NCBI GenBank assembly: GCA_022113835.1
Contig: JAILWY010000010.1
Coordinates: forward strand, 10,361,501 to 10,425,500
Length of the DNA stretch: 64,000 bases
Reading direction: 5' to 3'
Source of the DNA: Atopsyche davidsoni
Lineage: Eukaryota; Arthropoda; Insecta; Trichoptera; Hydrobiosidae
Below, piece after piece: positions 38,701-47,266 of this stretch; positions within the stretch are counted from its first letter, which is position 1, and each line of letters opens with the position of its first letter. The position numbers were made by a program, and so were the translations under genes. The notes under the pieces were generated by a model. It was not told the DNA's origin, searched no databases, and saw only the letters and a program-made list of their open reading frames with translations.

Positions 38701-41700
38701 CTATGAACCTGTTCTCAACTATGATGAACTAAGAGAACGACTTGATATGTTCTTGGCTCAATTTAATGAAATGGTCAGAGGAGCAGGAATGGATCTCGTG
38801 TTCTTCCCTGATGCGATGTTGCATCTGGTTAAAATTTCCAGAGTAATACGACATCCGAGAGGAAATGTAATGCTTGTGGGAGTCGGTGGCTCAGGAAAGC
38901 AGTCTCTCACAAAGCTTTCATCATTCATTGCAGGATATAAATCTTTTCAGATCACTCTCACACGATCATACAATGTCACCAACTTTTTAGAAGACCTCAA
39001 ACTACTTTATAGATCATGTGGTGTACAAGGGAAGGGTACAACATTCATTTTTACAGATTTAGATATAAAAGAAGAAGGGTTTTTAGAATACTTGAATAAT
39101 ATACTGTCTTCTGGTGTAATATCAAATCTCTTCACTAAAGACGAACAATTAGAAATAATCTCTGAACTAACTCCAGTCATGAAACGAGAAAATCAAAAAA
39201 GAACCTTGACTAACGAACTCATTATGGAATATTTTATGACAAGAACTTGTCAAAATTTACATGTTGTGTTTTGCTTTTCTCCGGTACGTTATTATTTTTA
39301 ATAAATAAGCACATATTACATATTTTAATTATTTCCAATATTTATTTACTTTTTTAACAAATTTTAGGTTGGTGAAGTTTTTCGAAATAGAGCCATGCGG
39401 TTTCCCGCTTTAATTTCTGGCTGCACAATTGATTGGTTTCAGCCTTGGCCAAAAGATGCTTTAGTGGCAGTAGCGAGTCATTTTCTTGCTGACTTTGAAA
39501 TAGCTTGCACACCGGAAGTAAAGCTAGAGCTAGTGGGGGCACTAGGATCAATCCAAGACGTGGTTTCAGATACTTCTGCAGAGTATTTCCAAAGGTTTCG
39601 TCGATCGACACATGTTACTCCAAAGTCTTATCTTAACTTTATAGGAGGATACAAAAACATCTACCAACTGAAGCAGCAAGAATTAGGTGAAGGAGCTCTG
39701 CGAATGGACACAGGTCTTGAAAAATTGGCGGAAGCATCAATATCAGTGGGAATTCTAAAAAAAGATTTGGCCGTTATGGAACAAGAGCTAGCGCATGCTT
39801 CTCAAAAAGCAGAGCACGTATTAGTTGAGGTAACTGAGAAAGCAAAAATAGCTGAATTAGTAAAGAATAATGTACAAAAAGTGAAGGAAAAGGCCGAAAT
39901 TCTGGTAGCATATATTGCCGAAGAAAAGGCATTAGCTGAGGAAAAATTAGAGGCAGCTAAACCAGCTTTGGAAGAAGCTGAGGCAGCACTAAATACAATC
40001 AAGCCTGCCCATATCGCAACTGTAAGAAAACTAGGAAGGCCGCCACATTTAATCATGAGAATTATGGATTGTGTATTAATTTTGTTTCAAAGAAAGCTAC
40101 ATGCTGTTATAGGTGATACAGCAGCTCCTTGTCCTAAGCCTTCTTGGGCAGAATCATTAAAGGTAATTAATAGTTTCTTTGAAAATAAATCATAATGTCA
40201 AAATAATCACACAGAACTCAGAATAGATGGGTAAATATAGAAATATGTGCTGTGCTTGAGATTTCATTACATGTCCTTTAACATTATCAGTTAGAGTATT
40301 ATTCCACTGTCTCTGGGCCATTTATGTAATTTTTAGCATCTTAAGAACTATTTGAGGTTTGTTATAAGTAGATCTACATCGATTTAATATCTTATTTTAG
40401 ATGATGTCTAGTACAACATTTTTGCTACAACTCCAAAATTATCCAAAAGATATCATCAATAATGAGATGGTGGAACATCTAACTCCATATTTTGAGATGG
40501 AAGATTATAATATGGATACTGCAAAGAGAGTATGTGGTGATGTGGCCGGTCTTTTGTCATGGACCAAAGCTATGGCTTTTTTCCATAGCGTTAATAGGGA
40601 GGTTCTCCCATTAAAAGCCAATTTGACACTGCAAGAAGCCAGACTTAAGGTACTAAAATAAAAACATATTTTTAATATTAATTGGTGTGGTTATAAATCT
40701 ACTTATATATTAGATGTTTATGGAAAAAAATGTGATGTTCTTCTGCGGTAGAGTTCTGGAACCAAGAAGGCCTTCACACACGCTCCCAAGTGTGGGCCGT
40801 AGACCTTCAACATGAGCCATAGACCATACAAAATATAAATATACTTATTTGTTTTACATCATAAATATTTTTGTACATGTTGATTTCAATTTAATTCACC
40901 TATAAAATTTAAATATTTAATCTTTTCTTTGGTTTTACTGAAAATTTGTTATCTGATGAATTATATAAATTGATCATTTTACAAAAAATATTTTTGACAA
41001 ATAGTGGCTAATATACGTATTATTAAACAAAATCAAATTAGTTTTTATCAGTACTAAAGAATTTTGGTAAAATAGATCTTTTCCTTCTTTGTGTTGTGAA
41101 TTCCTTTACTACTTTCTTTCCTAACTGTAGATAGCCATGGAAGACTTAGCAGGAGCAGAGCGTCAGTTGGAAGAAAGAGAAATGGAGTTGCAAGCCGTAA
41201 AAGAGCAATACGATTCAGCAGTATCTGAAAAACAGCGATTAACAGATGCAGCTAATGTGTGTTTGAGAAAAATGACAGCAGCTACTGCATTAATCAATGG
41301 CTTAGGCGGAGAAAAAATCCGTTGGACCCAACAAAGTAAGGATTTTAAAGAACAACTAGGAAGACTTGTTGGTGATGTAGTCCTCGGAACTGGTTTTCTC
41401 TCATACTGTGGACCTTACAACCAACAGTTCAGGCAAAACCTGATAAATAATTGGATGAACATTCTTAAAACAAAAATAATACCCTTTACAAATAACTTAA
41501 ACATTATAAACATGCTTGTTGAAAATGCAACAATATCAGAATGGACCTTACAAGGACTTCCTAATGACGACTTGTCTGTGCAGAATGCACTTATTGTCAC
41601 AAAATCAAGTTCATACCCACTCTTAGTGGATCCCCAGACTCAAGGAAAAATGTGGATAAAAAATAAAGAAATTACTAATGAACTTCAGATAACATCTTTG

Positions 41701-44700
41701 AATCACAAATATTTTCGAACACATTTAGAGGATAGTCTATCTTTAGGAAGACCTTTATTAATTGAAGATATAGGGATAGAGCTAGATCCTGTTATCGATA
41801 ATGTTCTTGAAAAAAACTTTATTAAATCTGGCTCTATAGAAAAAGTAGTAGTTGGTGATAAAGAATGTGATGTAATGCCCGGGTTTATGCTGTATATTAC
41901 TACAAAATTACCAAACCCTGCATACTCTCCCGAAATAAGTGCAAAGACTTCAATAATTGACTTTACTGTCACAATGCAGGGTCTTGAAGATCAATTACTA
42001 GGGAGAGTTATTCTGATGGAAAAAGCAGATTTAGAAGCTGAAAGAGTTGCATTGTTTGAATCTGTTATGAAAAATCAAAGAAGTATGAAAGAATTAGAAA
42101 GTAATCTACTGTGCCGCTTGACATCTTCCGAAGGGTCACTGGTAGACGACGAGGCTCTCATACATGTATTGCAAATAACAAAAACAACTGCTGAAGAAGT
42201 TAACGAAAAGCTTAAAGTGGCAGAAATAACCGAAAAGAAAATTATAATAGCTCGAGAAGAATTTCGAGCAGTAGCAGCAAGAGGATCAATTCTATATTTT
42301 TTGATTGTAGAGATGAGTAATGTGAATGTTATGTATCAGAACTCGCTGAAACAATTTTTGACTATTTTTGATAATTCTATTACTAAGTCAACAAAAAGCA
42401 ATGTAACAGAAGAGAGGATAAATATTATATTGAAGCACCTTACCAGAGAAGTGTGGTCGTTCACTTTGAGAAGTTTATATGAAAGGCATAAAGCATTATT
42501 TACCTTGATGTTGGCTATGAAGATTGATTGTCAAAAAGGACACGTATCTCATGATGAGTTTATGGCATTTATTAAAGGAGGAGCTTCACTTGACCTTAAT
42601 GCAGTTGCTCCAAAACCTTTCAGGTGGATTCTTGATATAACATGGCTCAATTTAGTAGAAATAAACAAACTTAAGACATTTGCAGACGTATTGACCAGAG
42701 TATGTACTATTTCTCATTATATAATTTAATATTTATTCCTTTATTAACTTATTTTTAAAAATTTCAATTGTATTACTAGATTGAAAGCAATGAGCGTGAG
42801 TGGCGAGTCTGGTATGAAAAAGAAAAACCAGAAGAAGAAGATATTCCAAGTGGTTATCAAAAGAGTCTAGATGTCTTTAGGAAACTTCTTTTAATTAGAT
42901 CGTGGAGTCCTGACAGAACTTTATCACAGGCAAGAAAATATGTCGCAGGTAATCCTTGAACAGCATTATCATATTCAATGGAAGAAATTTACTTTTCTAA
43001 TTTTCAACATTTGAAAGTTTAAATATTAACATTTACTAATATTTTTTTAACTATATATTAAGATTCCCTGGGAACCGAGTATGGAGAAGGTTGTATTTTA
43101 GATTTGGAGCAAACTTGGAGTGAGTCAGAGCCTAGGACACCTCTTGTTTGTATTCTGTCCATTGGATCTGATCCTTCAAGTCAAATCGCTAGTTTGGCAA
43201 AAGCTAAGGAGATATGTAAGTAAACTAAATTAATATTAATGAAAAAACAAATAAATACATAAATCAATAAGTTCAAACATACTAAAATTGAGATGCATTC
43301 AATCTGATAAATTTGTATTTAAATCAATTAGTCAAATAGCATTGTCAATACAATTGTATAAATGTCCATATTTCGGTTGATATGAAACTATAATTATAAA
43401 TTAAAAATATACATTCTTAATACAATAGTAACTTGTAAATTTATGGCAAACTCTAATTAATAGTATGTATAATTGCAAATATGGTGTATCCTGTTGAGTG
43501 ATCTGAGATTAATTATAAATTGCTTTTTAATAATTCAGGTTTGAAGTCAGTTTCAATGGGCCAAGGACAGGAGATAGTGGCAAGGCAGATGATTTCAGAA
43601 GCAATGAGCTCAGGTGGATGGGTCTTACTGCAAAATATCCATTTATCACTACCATTCTCTACTGAAGCCATGGATGCCTTGGTAGAAACAGAGCACGTGG
43701 ACGAGTCCTTCCGTTTATGGATGACTACAGAAGTTCATACTGAATTTCCAATTGGTCTGCTCCAAATGGCAATTAAATTTACAAATGAACCTCCACAGGG
43801 TATTAGAGCTAGTATGAAAAGAACTTATCAAAATATCACGCAAGATACATTAGATTACTCTGCACAAAATCAATGGCCTCCATTATTATATGCAGTAGCG
43901 TTTTTACATACTGTTGTACAAGAAAGAAGAAAATTTGGACCCCTCGGTTGGAACATACCTTATGAATTTAATCAAGCGGACTTTGCTGCTTGTGTTCAGT
44001 TTATTCAAAATCATTTAGATGAAATGGATCCTAAGAAAGGAATATCTTGGCCCACTGTCTGCTATATGCTGGGTGAAGTTCAGTACGGAGGAAGAGTCAC
44101 TGATGATTTTGATAAGAGACTTCTGACAACCTTTACTCATGTGTGGTTTTGTGATGTACTTCTGAGACCAGGCTTTGAATTTTATAAGGGCTATAAAGTT
44201 CCCACAACACGAAACCTTCAAGGATATGTGGATTACATCAATATTTTACCACTCACCGACACACCTGAAGTGTTTGGGCTGCATAGCAATGCTGATATTA
44301 CATTTCAAATTAACACAGCAAAAGGGATATTGGATACAATTTTAAGTGTCCAACCAAAAGAAGGTGGAAGTCAAGGGGGAGAAACACGTGAAAGTATCGT
44401 TTATCGGCTAGCAGAGGACATGTTGGAAAAATTACCCAAGCAATATATAAGCTATGAAGTTAGAGAGTCACTCCAAAGAATGGGTGCTTTCTTACCAATG
44501 AACATATTTTTGAGGTATTTCACTTCCTGAACATGTTACTGTCCATTGAAAGTATTATATTTAAATAATCAATCATAAGTTTACATACATTTCTTATGTT
44601 TATCATATTTCAGACAAGAAATAGACAGGATACAAAGGGTCAATTCTACTGTTTATTCAACTTTATGTGACTTGAAGCTAGCCATAGATGGAACAATTGT

Positions 44701-46966
44701 CATGAGTCAAGGTCTTAGAGAATCATTAGATGCAATGTATGATGCTCGAATACCTGAGAAATGGCAAAAGGTAAACTTTTAAATCTTTATTAGTTATACC
44801 TATAAAATAATATACAAAAGCATACAAGAATACGTTGAATTTAAAATAAAAAAAATTTTAGGTATCATGGGAATCTGCAACTTTAGGGTTTTGGTATACT
44901 GAGTTATTAGAACGAGATGCTCAATTCAGACAGTGGATCACACATGGTAGACCACATGTCTTTTGGATGACCGGTTTCTTTAACCCTCAAGGATTTTTGA
45001 CTGCCATGAGACAGGTTTACTTGATAATTGTAGTTTTTATATTGTTTATTGTCTTTGTATTAAATATTTGTTTATTTTGAAATAATTTTTAGGAGGTAAC
45101 TAGAGCTCATAAGGGTTGGGCGTTAGATTCAGTTGTCTTACAAAATCTAATAACAAGGCACAATAAAGAAGACTTACACGAAGGGCCACCAGAGGGAGTC
45201 TATGTCTCTGGATTATTTTTGGAAGGTGAGGAAATTTTTATTTTCTTAATACTAAGTGATTACACTATGCATATACAATATACACATTATTTATACGGTG
45301 TGTGCATTTATTTTTTCGGATTTTTTCGTGAAATTGGAGCTTTATTATAAAAAATTGGTACAATATATTCTATTTAAAGTATTGTCCATCGCTAGCCATT
45401 ACTTTTTCCCATCTTTCGGGCAAATTATGGATTCCATCCCAAAAGAACTGTTCGTCTTTTGAAGCCAAGAAAGAATCAAGCCAATTTTTGATACCCTGTT
45501 CAAAAGTGAAGCGTATTCCAGAAAGGGCATTCTGCATTCAAACAAGTGGTAGTCGGAAGGGGCAAGGTCTGGGCTATAAAGGGGGTGAGGCAGAACTTCC
45601 CATCCACTGTTTTCCAAATAGGTTTTAACCGATTTAGCAACATGTGGCCGAGTATTGTCATGATGGAAAATTACAGACTCGAGCCTGGTCTCATATTCTG
45701 GCCGTTTTTCAGCCAATGCTCGCTTCAAACGCATCAATTGTTGTCCGTAGAACTCGCCCGTGATAGTTTCGCCTGGTTTCAGCAGCTCATAGTGGATGAC
45801 ACCCTTCTGATCCCACCAACTACACAGAATTACCTTGGCGCCATGAATATTTGGCCTGGCCGTCAATGTTGATGCATGTCCGGGCTTACCCCATGATTTT
45901 TTACGCTTCAGGTTGTCATTGCAAATCCATTTTTCATCCCCAGTGATGATACGATGCAAAAATGACTTCTTTTTGTGGCGTTCAAGCAGCATTTCTGAAA
46001 TGCAAAATCGCCTTTTGACGTCTCTCGGCTTCAATTCATGTGGCACCCAATTTCCTTGCTTTTGAATCATTCCCAATGCTTTTAAGTGTCTTTAAATTGT
46101 TGCTCGATCAACTCCCAATGATTCTGCGAGTTCTGCTTGCGTTTGACACAAGTCTTTATCGAGCAATGCCTCTAATTCAGTCATGTCAAAGATACGGCCT
46201 GCGGGCCGCATCCGGCCTTTATTTGAATCTGGCCCGCCTACACATTCTAAATTTAATATATGGCCCTCTGCAAAATTGAGTTTGACACCTCTGCTCTAAT
46301 TCTTCATCTTCGAATTTTTTTGGTTGGCCTGGACGTTCTTTGTCATCAACATCGAATTAAAGGGTCGAAACCAGTTCTCACACGTTTTTTGCGATGGAGC
46401 TTGTTCACTATAAACTTCACACAGCAATCGGTGACTTTCAGCTGGTTTTTTCTTCCAATTGAAACAGAAAAGTAAAGCTTCAAAAGTTGACATGTTGAGA
46501 GCTCAAAAAAAAATGTAGTATACACTTCAGCGATATGACATATACTGAAAACAAAAGCGCAATAATGACGCTTCACAATGAAATGTTAAAGTATAGCCTA
46601 ATGCGATTCAATACTAGTAACACCATCTCTTAGAAAATCCAAAAAAATTAATGCACACACCGTATATATTAAATCATAAAATGAGATCTAACTGGTTCCA
46701 TTATTATTACAGGAGCCTCATTAGACCGAAGAACCGGAAAACTGATTGAATCTAAGCCAAAAGTACTTTATGAACAAATGCCTGTTATTTATATATACGC
46801 AATCAACACTACAGCAGGCAAAGATCCCAAGCTTTACGAATGTCCAATTTACAGAAAACCACAGAGAACAGATCTGAAATATGTAGGGTCAATAGATTTT
46901 GAAACAGATAATAATCCACGACACTGGGCACTGAGAGGTGTTGCATTACTATGTGATATAAAATAA
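7796..46966 (+). CDS. Axonemal outer-arm dynein heavy chain, DNAH5/DNAH8 type (multi-exon)
   Basis: This is the motor subunit of the ciliary/flagellar outer dynein arm, which couples ATP hydrolysis in an AAA ring to sliding of doublet microtubules. I traced coding exons 19763-19900, 20393-20673, 21078-21262, 21703-21863, 21945-22061, 22758-23039 and on to 46713-46966, all with GT/AG borders and consistent phases, plus 13199-13291 and probably 7796-7924. The product is about 4,700 residues, matching human DNAH5 (4,624) and DNAH8 (about 4,700). Order: tail, linker, AAA1 P-loop [11 protein letters not shown]2 [11 protein letters not shown]3 [11 protein letters not shown]4 GVGGSGKQ, coiled-coil stalk with microtubule-binding tip, AAA5, AAA6, C-terminal domain ending GVALLCDIK. 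It is closest to DNAH5/8 throughout, for example [17 protein letters not shown] near the end. No frameshift or stop was found. In an insect, expression in chordotonal neurons and sperm is likely. Confidence 0.93.
8272..8306. repeat. (AT)n-(GT)n microsatellite
   Basis: A run of AT dinucleotides passes into GTGTGT. It lies in the inferred first intron of the dynein gene. Confidence 0.9.
9275..9400 (+). repeat. Dispersed repeat, copy 2
   Basis: Matches the reverse complement of 1985-2110 over about 110 bp, including GGCTATGCTTACAAT and GATCCTGCGCGCAGGCTGTGGGG. The 3' end contains a CCTGCGCGCAGG palindrome. Family not recognised. Confidence 0.5.
9401..13198 (+). other. Long intron-like stretch, no gene supported
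   Basis: Mostly AT-rich. A degenerate tRNA-like B box (GTTCGAATCC on the minus strand near 11955) suggests an old SINE. GC-richer blocks at 10370-10600 and 12945-13150 carry open frames of 60-70 codons with no recognisable product. The second block directly precedes the dynein exon at 13199 and may be promoter or exon sequence. Confidence 0.4.
13199..13291 (+). CDS. Early dynein heavy chain exon (acidic N-terminal segment)
   Basis: The stretch from an acceptor (GCTTACAG|ATT) to a donor (TTAATG|GTAATT) is open in phase 0 and encodes a segment with an acidic core, [16 protein letters not shown]. It joins in phase with the [13 protein letters not shown] exon at 19763. An in-frame ATG at 13220 could serve as an alternative start giving 24 codons. 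The exon is placed in the dynein gene by phase and strand alone. Confidence 0.5.
15025..15447 (-). repeat. 3' LTR of the BEL/Pao element
   Basis: TGTTCGCGCC to AAAATCGTACA on the plus strand. Identical by eye to 18578-18998, except for two extra bases in the GA-rich run near 15275. Confidence 0.93.
15510..15895 (-). repeat. Tandem duplication inside the BEL/Pao 3' region
   Basis: Two diverged copies, about 15510-15697 and 15727-15895, share TTATTTC, ATCATAAAGCTTAACCTAACATG, GTGGTCCCTTTTCCACTTA and the tail CACTTGTCAT-TTTGATGAC-TTCACT. The second copy overlaps the end of the integrase reading frame. Confidence 0.8.
15862..16191 (-). pseudogene. BEL/Pao integrase C-terminal end (frameshifted)
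   Basis: The frame carries the typical C-terminal domain of BEL/Pao integrases: [43 protein letters not shown] and a final VVLLPMD. The upstream half of the same domain (FLIGTSL, then FWNRW) is in the neighbouring frame of the ORF that ends at 16083. A one-base indel near 16170-16190 therefore separates the two halves. No stop interrupts it after the shift. Confidence 0.75.
16083..17966 (-). pseudogene. BEL/Pao gag - repeat - RT fragment - integrase fragment fusion ORF
   Basis: A 627-codon ORF. Residues 1-110 are a BEL-type gag start ([18 protein letters not shown], then a coiled segment with [18 protein letters not shown]). Residues 110-370 are 13 tandem copies of a 20-residue unit ([20 protein letters not shown] type). 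After a lysine-rich linker comes a piece of reverse transcriptase with [12 protein letters not shown], where the family normally has YVDD, so the active site is damaged or at a deletion joint. Then comes [13 protein letters not shown] from integrase and a frameshifted end. Most of protease, RT, RNase H and integrase is missing. Long in-frame survival of this fusion is notable. Confidence 0.8.
16861..17640 (-). repeat. 60 bp tandem repeat, 13 copies, coding
   Basis: Units begin AACTTGACGACGCGGTTCCC on the plus strand and repeat at exactly 60 bp with only a few substitutions; the left-most unit is the most diverged. The period is a multiple of three, so the minus-strand frame stays open. The open plus-strand frame over the same region (16864-17730) is an antisense shadow of the repeat. 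Confidence 0.97.
18578..18998 (-). repeat. 5' LTR of the BEL/Pao element
   Basis: 421 bp, TG...CA, paired with 15025-15447. On the minus strand the internal side continues with the primer-binding-like TGGTCCTTCGAAACC. Confidence 0.93.
19763..25317 (+). CDS. Dynein exons: N-terminal tail part 1
   Basis: Exons 19763-19900, 20393-20673, 21078-21262, 21703-21863, 21945-22061, 22758-23039, 23330-23654, 23734-23957, 24039-24186, 24264-24445, 24614-24820, 24899-25172 and 25263-25317. The segment starts [13 protein letters not shown]. It contains the family hallmarks [60 protein letters not shown] and [13 protein letters not shown]. This tail region dimerises or docks with other heavy and intermediate chains. 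A short peptide-like frame at 21007-21077 is intronic, because the exon at 21078 restores [12 protein letters not shown] in phase. Confidence 0.88.
22148..22625 (+). mobile_element. Helitron copy C, 5' end fragment
   Basis: Begins with TCTATAATAATAATATCCATTGTGTGTATG, the same 5' terminus as copies A and B but on the plus strand. It continues with the same segments (GCTTCTTAGAAATT, TACATCATTAATAACTCAAAATGCC). It includes the start of the Rep reading frame ([19 protein letters not shown]) with stops soon after. Similarity ends near 22620 and no CTRR end is present, so it is truncated. It lies in a dynein intron. Confidence 0.75.
25541..25699. mobile_element. Short MITE with 16 bp terminal inverted repeats
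   Basis: ATAGGGAATAATAGTG at 25541-25556 is perfectly inverted at 25684-25699. The 159 bp element lies in the dynein intron between 25317 and 26161. No clear target-site duplication and no transposase; the superfamily is not determined. Confidence 0.65.
26161..29518 (+). CDS. Dynein exons: N-terminal tail part 2
   Basis: Exons 26161-26300, 26577-26728, 26835-26970, 27042-27208 and 29234-29518. They encode an acidic, low-complexity stretch ([14 protein letters not shown]), then the conserved [33 protein letters not shown] and [12 protein letters not shown] blocks of the DNAH5/8 tail. The 2.0 kb intron between 27208 and 29234 holds a tRNA-like sequence, a perfect palindrome and a pogo relic. 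The acceptor at 29233 has a weak pyrimidine tract, and an alternative one codon later (29237) is possible. Confidence 0.85.
26757..26791. repeat. (AT)n microsatellite
   Basis: About 35 bp of pure AT in the dynein intron 26729-26834. Confidence 0.9.
27649..27721 (-). tRNA. tRNA-like sequence (Thr-UGU position), likely pseudogene or SINE head
   Basis: The 73-base reverse complement folds as a cloverleaf: acceptor GATTGGT/ACAAATC with one mismatch, D stem GCAT/ATGC with AGTTGGTA loop, anticodon stem CCTGC/GCGAG with one mismatch, and a T arm GTGGG-TTCGAAT-CCCGC. Both polymerase III boxes are good. The anticodon triplet would be TGT, but the base before it is A instead of the universal T33, and the two mismatches argue against a working tRNA. 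An intron location in a transposon-rich gene favours a SINE-derived copy. Confidence 0.5.
27910..28022. repeat. Perfect palindrome, 55 bp arms, 3 bp spacer
   Basis: Bases 27910-27964 and 27968-28022 are exact reverse complements, separated by GTA. The arms contain GTGAAGACCATCTCACAGG and GAAGTACGATTTTACCTAT. It lies in the dynein intron between 27208 and 29234. The open frame through it is incidental. Confidence 0.97.
28104..28816 (-). mobile_element. pogo/Tigger-like DNA transposon relic
   Basis: Terminal inverted repeats CAGTCAAACCTC (28104) and its near match CAGTCGAACCTCGG (from 28816 inward), with a TA on the left side, are pogo-type. The minus strand encodes a degraded transposase tail recognisable as [15 protein letters not shown] and [14 protein letters not shown], with stops. 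At 713 bp it is far shorter than a full element, so it is internally deleted and dead. Confidence 0.75.
29596..33039 (+). CDS. Dynein exons: tail end and linker domain
   Basis: Exons 29596-29824, 29899-30098, 30169-30450, 30545-30804, 30892-31111, 31190-31389, 31462-31937, 32040-32251, 32568-32792 and 32867-33039. They cover the so-called DHC N2 and linker region. Highly conserved blocks are [87 protein letters not shown] and [14 protein letters not shown]. The linker is the lever that swings over the AAA ring during the power stroke. Reading frame is continuous across all ten exons. Confidence 0.93.
33189..35472 (+). CDS. Dynein exons: AAA1 and AAA2
   Basis: Exons 33189-33344, 33649-33859, 33987-34181, 34266-34562, 34918-35036 and 35111-35472. 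AAA1, the main ATPase, has Walker [10 protein letters not shown] and the Walker B region [13 protein letters not shown]2 has GPTGAGKST and the following block [15 protein letters not shown]. The exon pair at 33344/33649 joins as [11 protein letters not shown] with the acceptor at TTTCTTAG; the longer upstream open frame at 33617 is not coding. All catalytic residues expected for an active AAA1 are present. Confidence 0.95.
35711..38563 (+). CDS. Dynein exons: AAA2-AAA3
   Basis: Exons 35711-36703 and 38071-38563. The first is the second largest exon and carries a variable acidic insert ([10 protein letters not shown]) followed by AAA3 with Walker A GEQGTAKT and Walker [12 protein letters not shown]. 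The second begins [14 protein letters not shown] and continues with [20 protein letters not shown]. The intron between them is 91 percent Helitron (36810-38051). Confidence 0.95.
36810..38051 (-). mobile_element. Helitron, non-autonomous copy B, in a dynein intron
   Basis: On the minus strand it begins TCTACTATAATAATAGCC at 38051 and ends CGGGCTACATTTCTAG at 36810, between host A and T. A hairpin (CCGTCATTCTTTAACGGG) precedes the CTAG end. Inside are pieces of the Helitron Rep N terminus on the minus strand: [29 protein letters not shown] and [11 protein letters not shown], with arginine-rich repeats upstream ([14 protein letters not shown] type). The pieces are in different frames and most of Rep and the helicase are missing. 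Its 5' end lies 19 bp before the splice acceptor at 38070. Confidence 0.85.
38641..39283 (+). CDS. Dynein exon: AAA4
   Basis: A single 643 bp exon encoding the short acidic linker ([12 protein letters not shown]) and AAA4 with Walker [10 protein letters not shown] and the Walker B region [10 protein letters not shown]. The exon ends [14 protein letters not shown], phase 0. Conservation with DNAH5/8 is very high across the whole exon. Confidence 0.95.
39368..41500 (+). CDS. Dynein exons: stalk coiled coil and microtubule-binding tip
   Basis: Exons 39368-40162 and 40401-40649, and the first part of 41131-42699. The first coiled-coil helix carries [20 protein letters not shown], the microtubule-binding tip [12 protein letters not shown] and [17 protein letters not shown], and the return helix [20 protein letters not shown]. 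The stalk relays nucleotide state from the ring to the microtubule. Length and heptad patterns match the family with no gap. Confidence 0.94.
41131..46966 (+). CDS. Dynein exons: AAA5, AAA6 and C-terminal domain to the stop
   Basis: Exons 41131-42699 (1,569 bp, the largest), 42780-42948, 43063-43215, 43539-44514, 44614-44770, 44862-45014, 45093-45225 and 46713-46966. AAA5 includes [15 protein letters not shown] and [14 protein letters not shown]6 includes [14 protein letters not shown]. The C-terminal domain includes [47 protein letters not shown] and the end [12 protein letters not shown]. The last intron holds a mariner element of 1.4 kb. No premature stop. Confidence 0.96.
45399..46493 (-). 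pseudogene. mariner transposase, interrupted
   Basis: The N-terminal part ([20 protein letters not shown]) starts at 46493 and carries the first DNA-binding domain. The larger C-terminal part (45399-46076) has the catalytic aspartates in [17 protein letters not shown] and [13 protein letters not shown], with 34 residues between the second and third, the DD34D mark of mariner. The two parts are separated by the MITE at 46178-46293. A frameshift and at least one stop mean no full transposase can be made. Confidence 0.9.
46178..46293. mobile_element. hAT-type MITE nested in the mariner transposase
   Basis: A 116 bp insert with imperfect 13 bp inverted ends (CAGTCATGTCAAA and CAGAGGTGTCAAA) is flanked by an exact 8 bp duplication CTCTAATT at 46170-46177 and 46294-46301. 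Both are hallmarks of hAT elements. The internal GGGCCGCATCCGGCC-rich part resembles widespread hAT MITEs. Removing the insert and one duplication restores the mariner alignment at this place. Confidence 0.88.
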
Positions 46967-47245
46967 GTTCTTTGAATATTGAGATGTCCCATAGACCTAT
47001 CATTTTCATGTTCATCATGTTCTCATTGGAACTTTTTGAAGTGCTCCGACCAAAGGATTTTATCATGGAATTTGTTGTCTAAGAGTAGACTTCTGTTTCA
47101 AGCTTTGGCAGCTGTTTATTTTTTATTGCACTGGCCTTGTACACTCCAATTCATTAAATATGATGTTACAATTTCATACACTTAAAGTGTCGCAATTTTC
47201 AAGTGTAAACATGGATATTGTTATGAAAGGGAAAAGAAACACAAA

Positions 47246-47251
47246 AATAAA
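47246..47251 (+). terminator. Likely polyadenylation signal of the dynein gene
   Basis: AATAAA lies 280 bp after the stop codon and is the first plus-strand AATAAA in the 3' flank that I noted. A T/G-rich stretch follows. Confidence 0.5.
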
Positions 47252-47266
47252 ATGGTTACAGATGCC

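Larger units (their letters stand above)
45296..46662 (-). mobile_element. mariner transposon, dead copy, in the last dynein intron
   Basis: Terminal inverted repeats CGGTGTGTGCATT(T/A)ATTTTTT(C/T)GGATTTT bound the element, with TA on both sides (45294-45295 and 46663-46664). The 1,367 bp length is typical of a full mariner. The minus strand encodes a DD34D transposase. It is broken by a hAT MITE, by a frameshift after CENWFRPF and by a stop between DRATI and RHLKALGM. Confidence 0.92.
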
